From: Crossiella sp. CA-258035
Lineage (GTDB): Bacteria > Actinomycetota > Actinomycetes > Mycobacteriales > Pseudonocardiaceae
Reading direction: 5' to 3'
NCBI RefSeq assembly: GCF_030064675.1
Contig: NZ_CP116413.1
Location: forward strand, 3,752,001-3,816,000
Length of the DNA: 64,000 nt
The translations under genes and the position numbers were made by a program. This document shows, in pieces, positions 8,823 through 17,600 of the stretch; within the stretch, counting starts at the first letter, position 1; each line of letters starts with the position of its first letter. The notes beneath the pieces were generated by a model. That model was not told where the DNA came from and made no database searches. It saw only the letters and a program-made list of their open reading frames with translations.

Positions 8823-10811
8823 ATGACCAGACTGATCAGCATCTTCGCCGCGTCGGCAGTGGCCTTCGCCGCCGTGGTGACACCGGCTGCGGCGGCCGCG
8901 CCCTCGACCACCGTCCGGCCCGATCCGACTTACCAGCAGCAGCCGTTCCAGGGCTGGGGCACCAGCCTGATCTGGTTCGCCAACGCCACCGGGGGCTACC
9001 CGGCGGAGATCCGCGACCGGCTGGCCGAGCTGCTCTTCGGCGAGCAGGGGCTGCGGCTGAACATGGCGCGCTACAACATCGGCGGCGGCAACGCCCCCGA
9101 CGTGCCGCCCTACCTCCGCCCCGGCGCGGCCGTGCCCGGCTGGTGGCGGGCGCCGGCGGGCACCACGCGCAAGGACACCGACTGGTGGCGGCCAGGCGAC
9201 CCGCGCCTGTTCGACGCCTCGGCCGACCCCCGGCAGCGCTGGTGGGTGGACCGGATCAAGTCGAAGGTCACCCACTGGGAGGCGTTCAGCAACTCCCCGC
9301 CCTGGTTCCAGACGGTCAGCGGCTACGTCTCCGGCGGCTTCGACCCGAACACCGACCAGCTGCGCGCGGACCGGGTCGAGGACTTCGCCGCCTACCTGAC
9401 CCAGGCGATGGTCGAGCTGGAACGCGCGCACGGCATCCGGTTCGGCACCCTGGACCCGTTCAACGAGCCCAACACCCCGTACTGGCGCACCACCCTGGGA
9501 CCTGACGGCAACCCGACCGGCGGCCGCCAGGAGGGCGCGCACATGAGCCCGGCCTTGCAGGCCAAGGTCATCCCGCCGGTGGCCGCGGCGCTGCGGGCGA
9601 AGTCGTTGCGGGCGGCCGTCTCCGCGCCGGATGAGACCAACCCCGGCATCTTCGCCGAGAACTGGGCGGGCTACCCGGCCGAGGTCCGCGCCGAGGTGGG
9701 GCAGCTGAACGTGCACACCTACGGCACCGGCCGCCGCACCTCGGCACGGGACATCGCCAAGGGCGCGGACAAGCCGCTGTGGATGAGCGAGGTGGACGGC
9801 TCCTGGGGTCCGGGGCAGAGCTTCACCAGCATGGACCCCGGCCTGGGCATCGCCGAGCGGGTGATCGACGACCTGCGCGAGCTGGAGCCGCGCAGCTGGC
9901 AGCTCTGGCAGGCGATCGAGGACTACGACAACATGAAGCCCGGCGGCGAGTCCCCGGCCGGCATGAACTGGGGCGTGGTGCAGATCCCGTTCAACTGCGG
10001 GCCCAAGGACACCCTCGCCACCTGCGCGCCCAGGGTGAACACCAAGTTCCACACCCTGCGCAACTTCACCCACCACATCAGGCCCGGCGACCGGCTGGTC
10101 GCGGTGGACACCACCACCGACGTGGCCGCGGTGCGCGGACCCGGCGCGGAGCTGACCTCCGTGGTGCACCTGAACAAGACCGACCAGCCGCAGGCCGTGA
10201 CCCTCGACCTGTCCCGGTTCGCCTCGGTGTCGCCATACGCCAGCGTACGGCCGGTGGTCACCGACGCCCGCGGCGCGCTGGCCGAGGGCACCGCGGTGCG
10301 CGTGCGCGCGGGCAAGGCCACGCTGACCGTGCCCGCCCGCTCGGTCACCACCTTCCAGGTGCGCGGGGTGAGCGGGGTGCGCGGTGAGGCCGCGCTGGGC
10401 GGCGACTACCGGCTGACCGGCGCGCAGAGCGGCAAGTCGCTCGCGCCCTCGGGCACGGACCTGGTGCAGCGCACCACCGACCCGGCGGCCGCGGACCAGG
10501 TGTGGCGGCTGGAGCGCAAGTCCGGCGGCTACGGCAACCGGGCCCAGTTCGCGGTGGTCAACGCCGCCACCGGGCAGCGACTGGCCGCGGCCGGGGGCGC
10601 GGTGGTGCTGCGGCCCGGCACGGCCGACGGCCCGGAGGCCCGGTGGATCCCCTCCTCCACCGGCGACGGCAGCTGGACCTTCGTCAACGCGGGCACCGGC
10701 GCGGTGCTCGACGTGACCGGCGAGTCCCAGGCCGACGGCGCGCGGATCGGCCTGTACCAGCCGACCTCCAAGGACAACCAGCGCTGGACGGCCTCCCGGC
10801 AGCTCCGATAG
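8823..10811 (+). CDS. Secreted GH30 (subfamily-5-like) endo-beta-1,6-galactanase with ricin-type lectin tail
   Basis: A 662-residue protein with a signal peptide ending near AAAAAPS (about residue 27). Residues 35-400 form the GH30 barrel. It carries the FQGWGTSLIWFANATGGYP and RYNIGGGN motifs of the beta-1,6-galactanase subfamily, E215 in PFNEPNT (acid/base) and E323 in WMSEVDGSWG (nucleophile). A beta-sandwich follows (AAVRGPGAELTSVVHLNKT), then a beta-trefoil ricin-B-like domain from about residue 525 (YRLTGAQSGKSLAPSG to NQRWTAS). Characterised relatives in Streptomyces and Trichoderma cut the beta-1,6-galactan side chains of arabinogalactan proteins, releasing galacto-oligosaccharides outside the cell. 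A close paralogue lies at 12803. The first gene after the palindrome at 8787 and apparently the start of the operon. Confidence 0.88.
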   Translation: MTRLISIFAASAVAFAAVVTPAAAAAPSTTVRPDPTYQQQPFQGWGTSLIWFANATGGYPAEIRDRLAELLFGEQGLRLNMARYNIGGGNAPDVPPYLRPGAAVPGWWRAPAGTTRKDTDWWRPGDPRLFDASADPRQRWWVDRIKSKVTHWEAFSNSPPWFQTVSGYVSGGFDPNTDQLRADRVEDFAAYLTQAMVELERAHGIRFGTLDPFNEPNTPYWRTTLGPDGNPTGGRQEGAHMSPALQAKVIPPVAAALRAKSLRAAVSAPDETNPGIFAENWAGYPAEVRAEVGQLNVHTYGTGRRTSARDIAKGADKPLWMSEVDGSWGPGQSFTSMDPGLGIAERVIDDLRELEPRSWQLWQAIEDYDNMKPGGESPAGMNWGVVQIPFNCGPKDTLATCAPRVNTKFHTLRNFTHHIRPGDRLVAVDTTTDVAAVRGPGAELTSVVHLNKTDQPQAVTLDLSRFASVSPYASVRPVVTDARGALAEGTAVRVRAGKATLTVPARSVTTFQVRGVSGVRGEAALGGDYRLTGAQSGKSLAPSGTDLVQRTTDPAAADQVWRLERKSGGYGNRAQFAVVNAATGQRLAAAGGAVVLRPGTADGPEARWIPSSTGDGSWTFVNAGTGAVLDVTGESQADGARIGLYQPTSKDNQRWTASRQLR

Positions 10812-10820
10812 CGCGGCGGC

Positions 10821-10881
10821 GTCGAATCCATCGTCGAATTCGCCGTCGATTCGACGAAAGCGTTGCCGCACAACGGTTTTC
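10821..10881. promoter_or_regulatory. Two adjacent inverted repeats upstream of the GH16 gene
   Basis: GTCGAATC (10821-10828) is mirrored by GATTCGAC (10848-10855), with a CGAATTCG palindrome between them. Directly next is GAAAGCGTTG (10856-10865) facing CAACGGTTTTC (10871-10881), with one mismatch. Together they fill the 140-base gap between the GH30 stop and the GH16 start. They may be operators, or a terminator followed by an operator. The GTCGAAT half-site recurs near 43156 and 47959. Confidence 0.45.
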
Positions 10882-10951
10882 CTGGACAACCCGGCTCGCG
10901 ATCCGGCACGCTGTCCCCAGCTCCGCCGCCGAAGCGAAGGGTGGCACCACC

Positions 10952-11740
10952 ATGCGCACCACAGCAGCCACACTGGCCCTGCTGGTCACCGCGAGCCTGG
11001 CCAGTCCAGGGCTCGGCCGGGCGGCGACCTGGGAGGACGTGGTCACGCCCAGCTCCTTCGGCGGCTACGGCGCGCTGGAGTCGGAGTGGAACTACCGCTA
11101 CCCCTGGGGTTCGGACCACAACGGCTCGGCGCGGATGTACGCCAGCGCCACCGACCACAACCACGTTTCGCTCTCCGGTGGCGTGCTGACCCTGCGCGCC
11201 TCGCGGATCTCCTGGAACGAGGGCAACAGCTCCGCCTCCCCGCACCTGCCCATCCGCTACCACTCCGGCGCGATCCACGCCAAGGACCAGGTGCTGGTCA
11301 CCGAGGCGTTCCCCAACTACGAGGTCAGGGGCGAGTTCCAGGCCCCGTCGACGCGCGGGACCTGGCCGGCGTTCTGGCTGACCGGCGTGCGCAGCTGGCC
11401 GCCGGAGAGCGACATCCTGGAGTTCAAGGGCGACAACCGCAACTGGTTCAACACCTTCCGCTCCGCCAGTGACGTCTCCACCACGACCGTCGGGGTGTCC
11501 GCGCCCGGCTCCTGGCACACCTACCGGGCCTGGATCACCAAGGTCAACGGCACCGACGTGGAGATCCACTACTACCTGGACGGGAAGTGGATCGCCAAGC
11601 ACACCGGCCGGAACTTCGTCGGCAAGCCGCTGTGGGTGATCCTCAACCTGCAGATGGAAGGCTCCTCGGGCAGTCCGGGACCCGGCGGGGACACGGTGTA
11701 CCGCGCCCGCAACGTCTACATCGGACGGACCAGGGCATGA
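10952..11740 (+). CDS. Secreted GH16 endo-glycanase
   Basis: A 262-residue exported protein (signal to about residue 24, GLGRA). The GH16 catalytic signature E-x-D-x-x-E is present as ESDILEF, preceded by GTWPAFWLTG, in a concanavalin-like jelly roll of normal single-domain length. GH16 enzymes cut beta-1,3/1,4-glucans, agarose, or beta-galactans. Between two galactanase-like GH30 genes, an endo-beta-1,3-galactanase for the arabinogalactan backbone is the most attractive guess, but sequence alone does not decide. I took the ATG at 10952 because it gives the signal peptide. The stop overlaps the next start (ATGA), so the pair is translationally coupled. Confidence 0.85.
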   Translation: MRTTAATLALLVTASLASPGLGRAATWEDVVTPSSFGGYGALESEWNYRYPWGSDHNGSARMYASATDHNHVSLSGGVLTLRASRISWNEGNSSASPHLPIRYHSGAIHAKDQVLVTEAFPNYEVRGEFQAPSTRGTWPAFWLTGVRSWPPESDILEFKGDNRNWFNTFRSASDVSTTTVGVSAPGSWHTYRAWITKVNGTDVEIHYYLDGKWIAKHTGRNFVGKPLWVILNLQMEGSSGSPGPGGDTVYRARNVYIGRTRA

Positions 11741-12783
11741 GCGGGCGGCGGGCCGTCCTGCTGAGCCTGGCGCTGCTGGACTCCTCGGCGCTGTACTTCG
11801 TCTCCTACGACGGCGTGGTGAACAACAACTCCCTCCAGCAGGAGGCGATCCTGACCCACAAGGGGCACCAGTACGCCACCTGGTACACCGCGAGCCGCCA
11901 CGCGGTGATCGGCAGGCGGCCGGTGGGCGGCAGCCGCTGGGAGACCGTGACGCTGCCGCACCGGCTCAGCGTGGACGACTCGCACAACGTCATCTCCCTC
12001 GGCATCTCGCCGCAGGACGACACCGTGCACGTCGCGCTGGACACGCACAACACCCGCCTGCACTACCTGCGGTCCACCCCCGGCCTGGCCGGGGGCGGGC
12101 AGCCCTGGCGAGCGATCGCCTTCGGTCAGGTGCGGCGCACCCTCGGCGAGGTCGAGCTGGGCGCGATGACCTACCCGCGGTTCGTGGTCACGCCCGAGGG
12201 CAGGCTCCAGTTCAGCTACCGCACCGGCGGTTCCGGCAACGGCGTCAACGAGCTGGCCGAGTACTCCGGCGGGACCTGGCGCAAGCTTGGCGCCTGGACC
12301 TCGGCGACCGGCTCCTACACCGGCCCCAACGGCGTGGTCTCCGGCACCAGGAACATGTACCTGCACGGCCTGACCTACGACCGGCGTGGGCGGCTGCACG
12401 CGGCGTTCACCTGGCGCGAGGGCAACGCCGGTGTGCTGTGCGCGCGGGGCGGGCTGACCAACCACGACACCGGCTACGTCTACAGCGACGACCGCGGCCG
12501 CGCCTTCCACCTCGTCCGCGGCGCCGACGGCGGCTGGACCAAGCGGGAAGTGCCGGTCGCCCCGAACCACACCCAGCGCAGCAAGATCGTTCTTGGCCGC
12601 CTGGAAAGCGCTTACCTCGTTCTGCCGGGCGGCTGGATCGTGGCCGCGAGCAAGGCGAGCGGGTGGACGGACTGGCGGCTGGTGTTCGACGGGGCCGGGC
12701 TGCGCGCCTTCGGCGAGGTCAGCGTGGACGCCTCCCGCCTTGGCACGCAAGGGATTCTCTCCGTGCAGTACCAGCAGACCTAG
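11737..12783 (+). CDS. BNR_4-type beta-propeller protein; candidate L-rhamnosyl-glucuronate lyase or hydrolase
   Basis: A 348-residue protein. The short N-terminus (RRAVLLSLALLD) may be a weak export signal. The body has the BNR_4 family layout: HKGHQYATWYT early, the conserved DDSHNVISLGISPQDDTVHVALDTH block, TYPRF, then YLHGLTYDRRGRLHAAFTWRE and NHDTGYVYSDDRG. The family folds as a seven-bladed propeller. Its studied members include ulvan lyases (PL24/PL25) and enzymes acting on L-Rha-alpha-1,4-GlcA caps of gum arabic (GH145/PL42 type). Since it overlaps the GH16 gene and lies between galactanases, removal of rhamnosyl-glucuronate caps from arabinogalactan protein is a reasonable hypothesis, not shown by sequence. 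An operator-like 14-mer lies inside its 3' part (12603-12616). Confidence 0.75.
   Translation: MSGRRAVLLSLALLDSSALYFVSYDGVVNNNSLQQEAILTHKGHQYATWYTASRHAVIGRRPVGGSRWETVTLPHRLSVDDSHNVISLGISPQDDTVHVALDTHNTRLHYLRSTPGLAGGGQPWRAIAFGQVRRTLGEVELGAMTYPRFVVTPEGRLQFSYRTGGSGNGVNELAEYSGGTWRKLGAWTSATGSYTGPNGVVSGTRNMYLHGLTYDRRGRLHAAFTWREGNAGVLCARGGLTNHDTGYVYSDDRGRAFHLVRGADGGWTKREVPVAPNHTQRSKIVLGRLESAYLVLPGGWIVAASKASGWTDWRLVFDGAGLRAFGEVSVDASRLGTQGILSVQYQQT
12603..12616. promoter_or_regulatory. Intragenic operator-like site
   Basis: GGAAAGCGCTTACC lies inside the BNR_4 coding sequence and is identical over 14 bases to the site in front of the GH115 gene (31326-31339). It is 187 bases upstream of the second GH30 start. 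It could be an internal operator for a secondary promoter, or chance. Confidence 0.35.
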
Positions 12784-12802
12784 CACACCACCAAGGATGC
12801 CC

Positions 12803-14821
12803 ATGACCAGCAGAGGCCGTCTGTTCCGATCACTCGCGCTCACCGCCAGCCTGGTGGCCGGCGCGGTCCTCCCCGCCGCCGCGGCGCCGAGTGACGCGGT
12901 CACCGTGCGCGTCGATCCCTCCTACCAGCAGCAGGAGTTCGAGGGCTGGGGCACCAGCCTGGTCTGGTTCGCCAACGCCACCGGCGGCTACCCGGAGCCG
13001 ATCCGCCGCAAGCTGGTGGACCTGCTCTTCGGCGAGGACGGCCTGCGCCTGAACATCGCCCGCTACAACATCGGCGGCGGCAACGCCCCGGACGTCCGCA
13101 AGGACTACATGAAGAAGGGCGCGACCATGGAGGGCTTCTGGAAAGCTCCTCCAGGCACCACCCAGAAGGACAAGGACTGGTGGCGGCCGGACAACCCGGC
13201 GCACTGGAACCTCGACGCCGATGCCAACCAGCGCTGGTGGGTTGACCAGATCAAGCAGAAGGTCACCCACTGGGAGTCCTTCAGCAACTCCCCGCCGTGG
13301 TTCCAGACCGTCAGCGGCTACGTCTCCGGCGGCTTCAACCCGAACACCGACCAGATCCGCCCGGAGCGGGTCGATGACTTCGCCACCTACCTGGCGCGGG
13401 TGAGCACGCACCTGGAACGCGCGCACGGCATCAAGTTCGGCACCCTCGCGCCGCTCAACGAGCCGAACACCAACTACTGGGGCACCCAGCTCGGCCCGGA
13501 CGGCCAGCCGACCGGCGGGCGGCAGGAGGGCGCGCACGCGGGACCCGGGCTGCAACAGCAGGTGCTGCTGGCCTCGCGGCGCGCCCTGGACCGGCTCGGC
13601 TCGCGCACCGAGGTCTCCGCGATGGACGAGACCAACCCCGGCCTCTTCGCGCGCAACTGGCAGGGCTACGGCCCGGCCCGCACCGCGATCGGCCAGCTCA
13701 ACGTGCACACCTACGGCACCGGCCAGCGCACCAGCGCCCGCGACATCGCCAAGGGCGCGCACCGCGACCTGTGGATGAGCGAGATCGAGGGCACCTGGGG
13801 CACCGGCACCGACTACACCGGCATGGAACCGGGGCTGGGCATCGCCACCCGCATGGTGGAGGACATCCGCGAGCTGGAACCCTCGGCCTGGGTGCTGTGG
13901 CAGCCGATCGAGGACACCGGCCCGCAGGTGAGCGCGGGCAAGAACTGGGGCAGCATCCACGTGCCGTTCACCTGCACGGCCAAGGACACCTTGCAGACCT
14001 GCCCGATCCGGACCAACACCAAGTTCCACACCATCCGCAACTTCACCCACCACATCCGGCCCGGCGACCGCTTCGTCAGGACCGACCAGCCCGGCACCGT
14101 GGCCGCGGTGGCGCGCTCCGGCGCGCAGGCGAAGGTGGTGCACGTCAACAACGGCGCCGCCACCCGCACGGTGACCCTGGACCTGTCCCGGTTCGGGCGG
14201 ATCTCCGCGCAGGCCTCGGTGACCCCGGTGGTCACCAGCTCGGCGGGCGCGCTCGTGCGCGGCAACCCGGTGCGCGTCTCCGGCGGGTCGGCGAAGCTGA
14301 CCGTGCCCGCGAAGTCGGTCACCACCTTCCTCGTGGACGGTGTCTCCGGCGTGGCCAAGGACGCCGCGCTGATCCAGCCCGGTCACCGGTACCAGCTGGC
14401 GGGGGTGGCCAGCGGCAAGTCGATGGCGCCTGCCGCGAGCGGCACCGGGGTGGTCATCCGCACCAGCGACGCCAGCCCGGCGCAGCAGTGGTCGGTGCGG
14501 AAACTGGGTGGCGCCAACGGAAACCGCGACCGGTACGAGATCGTGCACCAGAGCAGCGGCGCCCGGATCGCGGCCAGGGGCAACGCGGCGGTCCTGGAAC
14601 CGGCGGGCACCCCGGTGAGCCAGTCCGCGCAGTGGATCATGTCGACCACCGGTGACGGCAGCTGGACCTTCGTCAACGCCGCCACCGGCCGGGTGCTCGA
14701 CGTGGCCGGTCAGTCCACCGCCGACGGCGCCGCGGTGACCACCGCCGACGCCTCCTCCGCGCCGAGCCAGCGGTGGCGGGTGACCGACCGGACGCCGGGC
14801 GCACCAGGAACCTTTCAGTAG
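12803..14821 (+). CDS. Secreted GH30 (subfamily-5-like) endo-beta-1,6-galactanase paralogue with ricin-type lectin tail
   Basis: A 672-residue protein, paralogous along its whole length to the one at 8823. Signal peptide to about residue 27 (VLPAAAAPS); GH30 barrel with FEGWGTSLVWFANATGGYP, E220 in LNEPNT and E327 in WMSEIEGTWG; beta-sandwich (SVTPVVTSSAGALV); then a beta-trefoil lectin-like tail (YQLAGVASGKSMAP to SQRWRVT). It differs at several loop positions (for example KDYMKKGATMEGFWKAPPG), so the two may differ in chain-length or branch preference. The ATG at 12803 has AAGGA five bases upstream; another ATG at 12797 is less well placed. Probably acts outside on beta-1,6-galactan. Confidence 0.87.
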   Translation: MTSRGRLFRSLALTASLVAGAVLPAAAAPSDAVTVRVDPSYQQQEFEGWGTSLVWFANATGGYPEPIRRKLVDLLFGEDGLRLNIARYNIGGGNAPDVRKDYMKKGATMEGFWKAPPGTTQKDKDWWRPDNPAHWNLDADANQRWWVDQIKQKVTHWESFSNSPPWFQTVSGYVSGGFNPNTDQIRPERVDDFATYLARVSTHLERAHGIKFGTLAPLNEPNTNYWGTQLGPDGQPTGGRQEGAHAGPGLQQQVLLASRRALDRLGSRTEVSAMDETNPGLFARNWQGYGPARTAIGQLNVHTYGTGQRTSARDIAKGAHRDLWMSEIEGTWGTGTDYTGMEPGLGIATRMVEDIRELEPSAWVLWQPIEDTGPQVSAGKNWGSIHVPFTCTAKDTLQTCPIRTNTKFHTIRNFTHHIRPGDRFVRTDQPGTVAAVARSGAQAKVVHVNNGAATRTVTLDLSRFGRISAQASVTPVVTSSAGALVRGNPVRVSGGSAKLTVPAKSVTTFLVDGVSGVAKDAALIQPGHRYQLAGVASGKSMAPAASGTGVVIRTSDASPAQQWSVRKLGGANGNRDRYEIVHQSSGARIAARGNAAVLEPAGTPVSQSAQWIMSTTGDGSWTFVNAATGRVLDVAGQSTADGAAVTTADASSAPSQRWRVTDRTPGAPGTFQ

Positions 14822-14845
14822 CCACTTCAACGAATGGACCCTGCC

Positions 14846-16684
14846 ATGCACAAGTCAACGGTGATGCGTGCACTGCTCATCACGACGTCCTCGGCCCTGG
14901 TGGCCACCGCCGCGGCCTACCCTGCCACCGCCGCCGCACCAGCCGCCGCGCAGGCGGAGGAGCTGGACCGCGGCCTGATCAGCGTGCACACCGGTAACGG
15001 CAACTTCCTCAGCTGGCGGCTCGCGGCCGGGGAAGCCCCTGCCACCGCGTTCGTGGTCTACCGCGACGGCAAGAAGGTGACGCCGGAACCGGTCACCCGC
15101 ACCAACTTCCAGGACACCGGAGCCTCAGCCGAGGCGGTCTACGAGGTGCGCCCGGTGGTCGACGGTGTGGAGTCGGCGCGCACCGGCCCCGCGACGCCGC
15201 CGTTGCGGATGGCCGCGCACACCGAGGGCGAGCTCGGCGTCACGGCCAGCACGCGGGACGTGCCCTTGCAGATCCCGCCGGGCGGTTCGACCTCCTCCGG
15301 CGCGTACACCTACGAGGCCAACGACGCCAGTGTCGGGGACCTCGACGGTGACGGGCAGTACGAGATCGTGCTGAAGTGGAACCCCACCAACGCCAAGGAC
15401 AACGCCCACGCCGGCCACACCGGCAACACCATCCTGGATGCCTACAAGCTGGACGGCAGACGGTTGTGGCGGATCGACCTGGGGCGCAACATCCGCTCCG
15501 GCGCGCACTACACCCAGTTCCAGGTCTTCGACTACGACGGCGACGGCAAGGCCGAGCTCGCGGTCAAGACCGCCGACGGCACCCGCTCGGGCACCGGTCA
15601 GGTGATCGGCAACGCCAATGCCGACCACCGCAACTCCAGCGGCTACGTGCTGGCCGGACCGGAGTTCCTGACCGTGTTCCGCGGCTCCGACGGCGCGGTC
15701 CTGGACACCGAGAACTACGTCCCGCCACGCGGCAACGTCTCCGACTGGGGCGACAACTACGGCAACCGGTCCGACCGGTTCCTGGCCGGAACGGCCTTTG
15801 TGGACGGTGCGCGGCCGAGCATCATCATGGCGCGCGGCTACTACACCCGCGCGGTGGTCTCGGCGTGGGACTTCCGCGGCGGTCAGCTCACCCGCCGCTG
15901 GACCTATGACTCCGGCCGCAGCGGTGGCGCCTACGGGCAGGGCAACCACAACCTGTCGGTGTCCGATGTGGACGGTGACGGGCGGGATGAGATCATCTAC
16001 GGCTCGGCCACCATCGACGACAACGGCACGCTGATGTACCGCACCGGTTTCGGCCACGGCGACGCCCTGCACGTCAGCGACCTCGTCCCCAGCCGACCCG
16101 GCCAGGAAGTCTTCACCGTGCACGAGTCGGGCAACCAGCCCGCGATGGACGTCCACGACGCGCGCACCGGCCAGGTCATCTACCGCGCGCCGGCGTGCAA
16201 CTGCGACAACGGCCGAGGCGTGGCCGCGGATGTGTGGGCGGGCAGCCCCGGCGCGGAGATCTGGTCCGGCGCGGTGGGCGGGCTGCGCAGCGCGGCCAAC
16301 GGCAACCAGGTCGCCGCGCGCAAGCCGGGCTCGCAGAACTTCGTGATCTGGTGGGACGGCGACGCCCAGCGCGAGCTGCTGGACGGCACCCAGATCAGCA
16401 AGTACGGCACCGGCGGCGACACCCGCCTGCTGACCGGTTCGGGGGTCTCCGCCAACAACGGCACCAAGTCCACCCCGGTGTTGCAGGCCGACATCCTGGG
16501 TGACTGGCGGGAGGAGGTCATCTGGCGCACCAGCGACAACCGGGCGCTGCGGATCCACTCCACCACCGCCCCGACCACCATCTCCCGGGCCTCGCTGATG
16601 CAGGACCGCCAGTACCGGCTGGCCGTGGCCTGGCAGAACACCGCCTACAACCAGCCGCCGCACGCGAGCTTCCTCAACCCGTGA
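14846..16684 (+). CDS. PL11 rhamnogalacturonan lyase
   Basis: A 612-residue exported protein with a signal to about residue 36 (AAPAAAQA). The PL11 hallmarks are clear: RGLISVHTGNGNFLSWR near the N-terminus, the Ca-binding repeats DLDGDGQYEIVLKWNP, DYDGDGKAELAVKTADGT and DVDGDGRDEIIYGSATIDDNG, and HGDALHVSDLVPSRPGQEVFTVHE in the last third. PL11 enzymes (YesW/YesX) are eight-bladed propellers that cut the rhamnogalacturonan-I backbone by beta-elimination. The start is chosen at 14846 for a GGA element seven bases upstream; an in-frame ATG at 14834 is possible. This extends the locus from arabinogalactan side chains to the RG-I backbone that carries them. Confidence 0.93.
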   Translation: MHKSTVMRALLITTSSALVATAAAYPATAAAPAAAQAEELDRGLISVHTGNGNFLSWRLAAGEAPATAFVVYRDGKKVTPEPVTRTNFQDTGASAEAVYEVRPVVDGVESARTGPATPPLRMAAHTEGELGVTASTRDVPLQIPPGGSTSSGAYTYEANDASVGDLDGDGQYEIVLKWNPTNAKDNAHAGHTGNTILDAYKLDGRRLWRIDLGRNIRSGAHYTQFQVFDYDGDGKAELAVKTADGTRSGTGQVIGNANADHRNSSGYVLAGPEFLTVFRGSDGAVLDTENYVPPRGNVSDWGDNYGNRSDRFLAGTAFVDGARPSIIMARGYYTRAVVSAWDFRGGQLTRRWTYDSGRSGGAYGQGNHNLSVSDVDGDGRDEIIYGSATIDDNGTLMYRTGFGHGDALHVSDLVPSRPGQEVFTVHESGNQPAMDVHDARTGQVIYRAPACNCDNGRGVAADVWAGSPGAEIWSGAVGGLRSAANGNQVAARKPGSQNFVIWWDGDAQRELLDGTQISKYGTGGDTRLLTGSGVSANNGTKSTPVLQADILGDWREEVIWRTSDNRALRIHSTTAPTTISRASLMQDRQYRLAVAWQNTAYNQPPHASFLNP

Positions 16685-16712
16685 CGCCCGAACCACACCC
16701 ACGGAGTCAGCC

Positions 16713-17600
16713 ATGACCATGCAACGACGTGCTTTCCTGCGTGTTGGCGCGGCCGGAGCGGCGGGCCTCGGCCTGGGCCTGCTCGGCGCCGGACAGGCGC
16801 TGGCCACCAGCCCGCTGGCCACCGCGCCCACCAAGCCCTTCGCCGTCGGCGTGCGCCAGTACAACTGGATGCGCGGCAACCGGCAGGTGACCACGTTCAT
16901 CTACTACCCGGCCAAAGGCACCCCCGGCGGCAACCCGGTGACCAACGCGCCCGTCGCCGACGGCGTCTTCCCGGTCTGCGAGTACACCCACGGCCTCGGC
17001 GGCAACCCACAGACCACCCAAGCGCCGGTCCGCCCCCTGGCCGCGGCAGGCTTCATCGTCGCGACGCCGGTCTTCACCAGGCACGGCATCGGGGAGGCCT
17101 ACAACGGCAACCTGTCCAAGGACGTCTCCGAGGTCATCAGCCGGACACTCGCGCTCAACACCGGCAACGACCCGTTGGCAGGCCACATCAACGCCGCGCC
17201 CGGTGTCGGCGTGTCCGGCCACTCCATGGGCGGCATGACCACGCACGGCCTGCTCACCATCGCGCCCGACCCGCGGATCACCGCCGCGATCCCGATGGCC
17301 TGTGTGGACATGGGCAACCCGAGCAGCTCGGTCAAGGCCAAGGTGTTGTTCATCCACGGCGACCGGGACACCACCTGCCCCTACTCCTCCGCCCGCCAGG
17401 CCTACCGGGAACTGCCAAGCCCCAAGGCGTTCCTCACCTACCGCGGCGGGGATCACGGCGGGTACCTCGGTGGCGCCCGGACCCGCAACACGGTTCTGGA
17501 CTGGATGCGCTGGAGCCTCTACGGCGACACCGCGGCTCGCGACCGGCTGCCTGCCGGCGCCTCCTCCAGCGGCACGATCTGGGAGTCGGTGCTGCGATGA
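16713..17600 (+). CDS. Exported alpha/beta hydrolase (dienelactone hydrolase/lipase-like)
   Basis: A 295-residue protein with a twin-arginine-like signal (MQRRAFLRVGAAGAAGLGLG). It has the alpha/beta hydrolase core: oxyanion region EYTHGLGG, nucleophile Ser in GVSGHSMGGMTTHG, Asp in FIHGDRDTTCPYSSA and His in GGDHGGYLGG. This arrangement resembles secreted actinomycete polyesterase/lipase and dienelactone-hydrolase-like proteins. In a pectin/arabinogalactan locus a carbohydrate acetyl- or methylesterase role is plausible, but family members also cut lipids and polyesters. The stop overlaps the GH43 start by four bases (ATGA). Confidence 0.8.
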   Translation: MTMQRRAFLRVGAAGAAGLGLGLLGAGQALATSPLATAPTKPFAVGVRQYNWMRGNRQVTTFIYYPAKGTPGGNPVTNAPVADGVFPVCEYTHGLGGNPQTTQAPVRPLAAAGFIVATPVFTRHGIGEAYNGNLSKDVSEVISRTLALNTGNDPLAGHINAAPGVGVSGHSMGGMTTHGLLTIAPDPRITAAIPMACVDMGNPSSSVKAKVLFIHGDRDTTCPYSSARQAYRELPSPKAFLTYRGGDHGGYLGGARTRNTVLDWMRWSLYGDTAARDRLPAGASSSGTIWESVLR

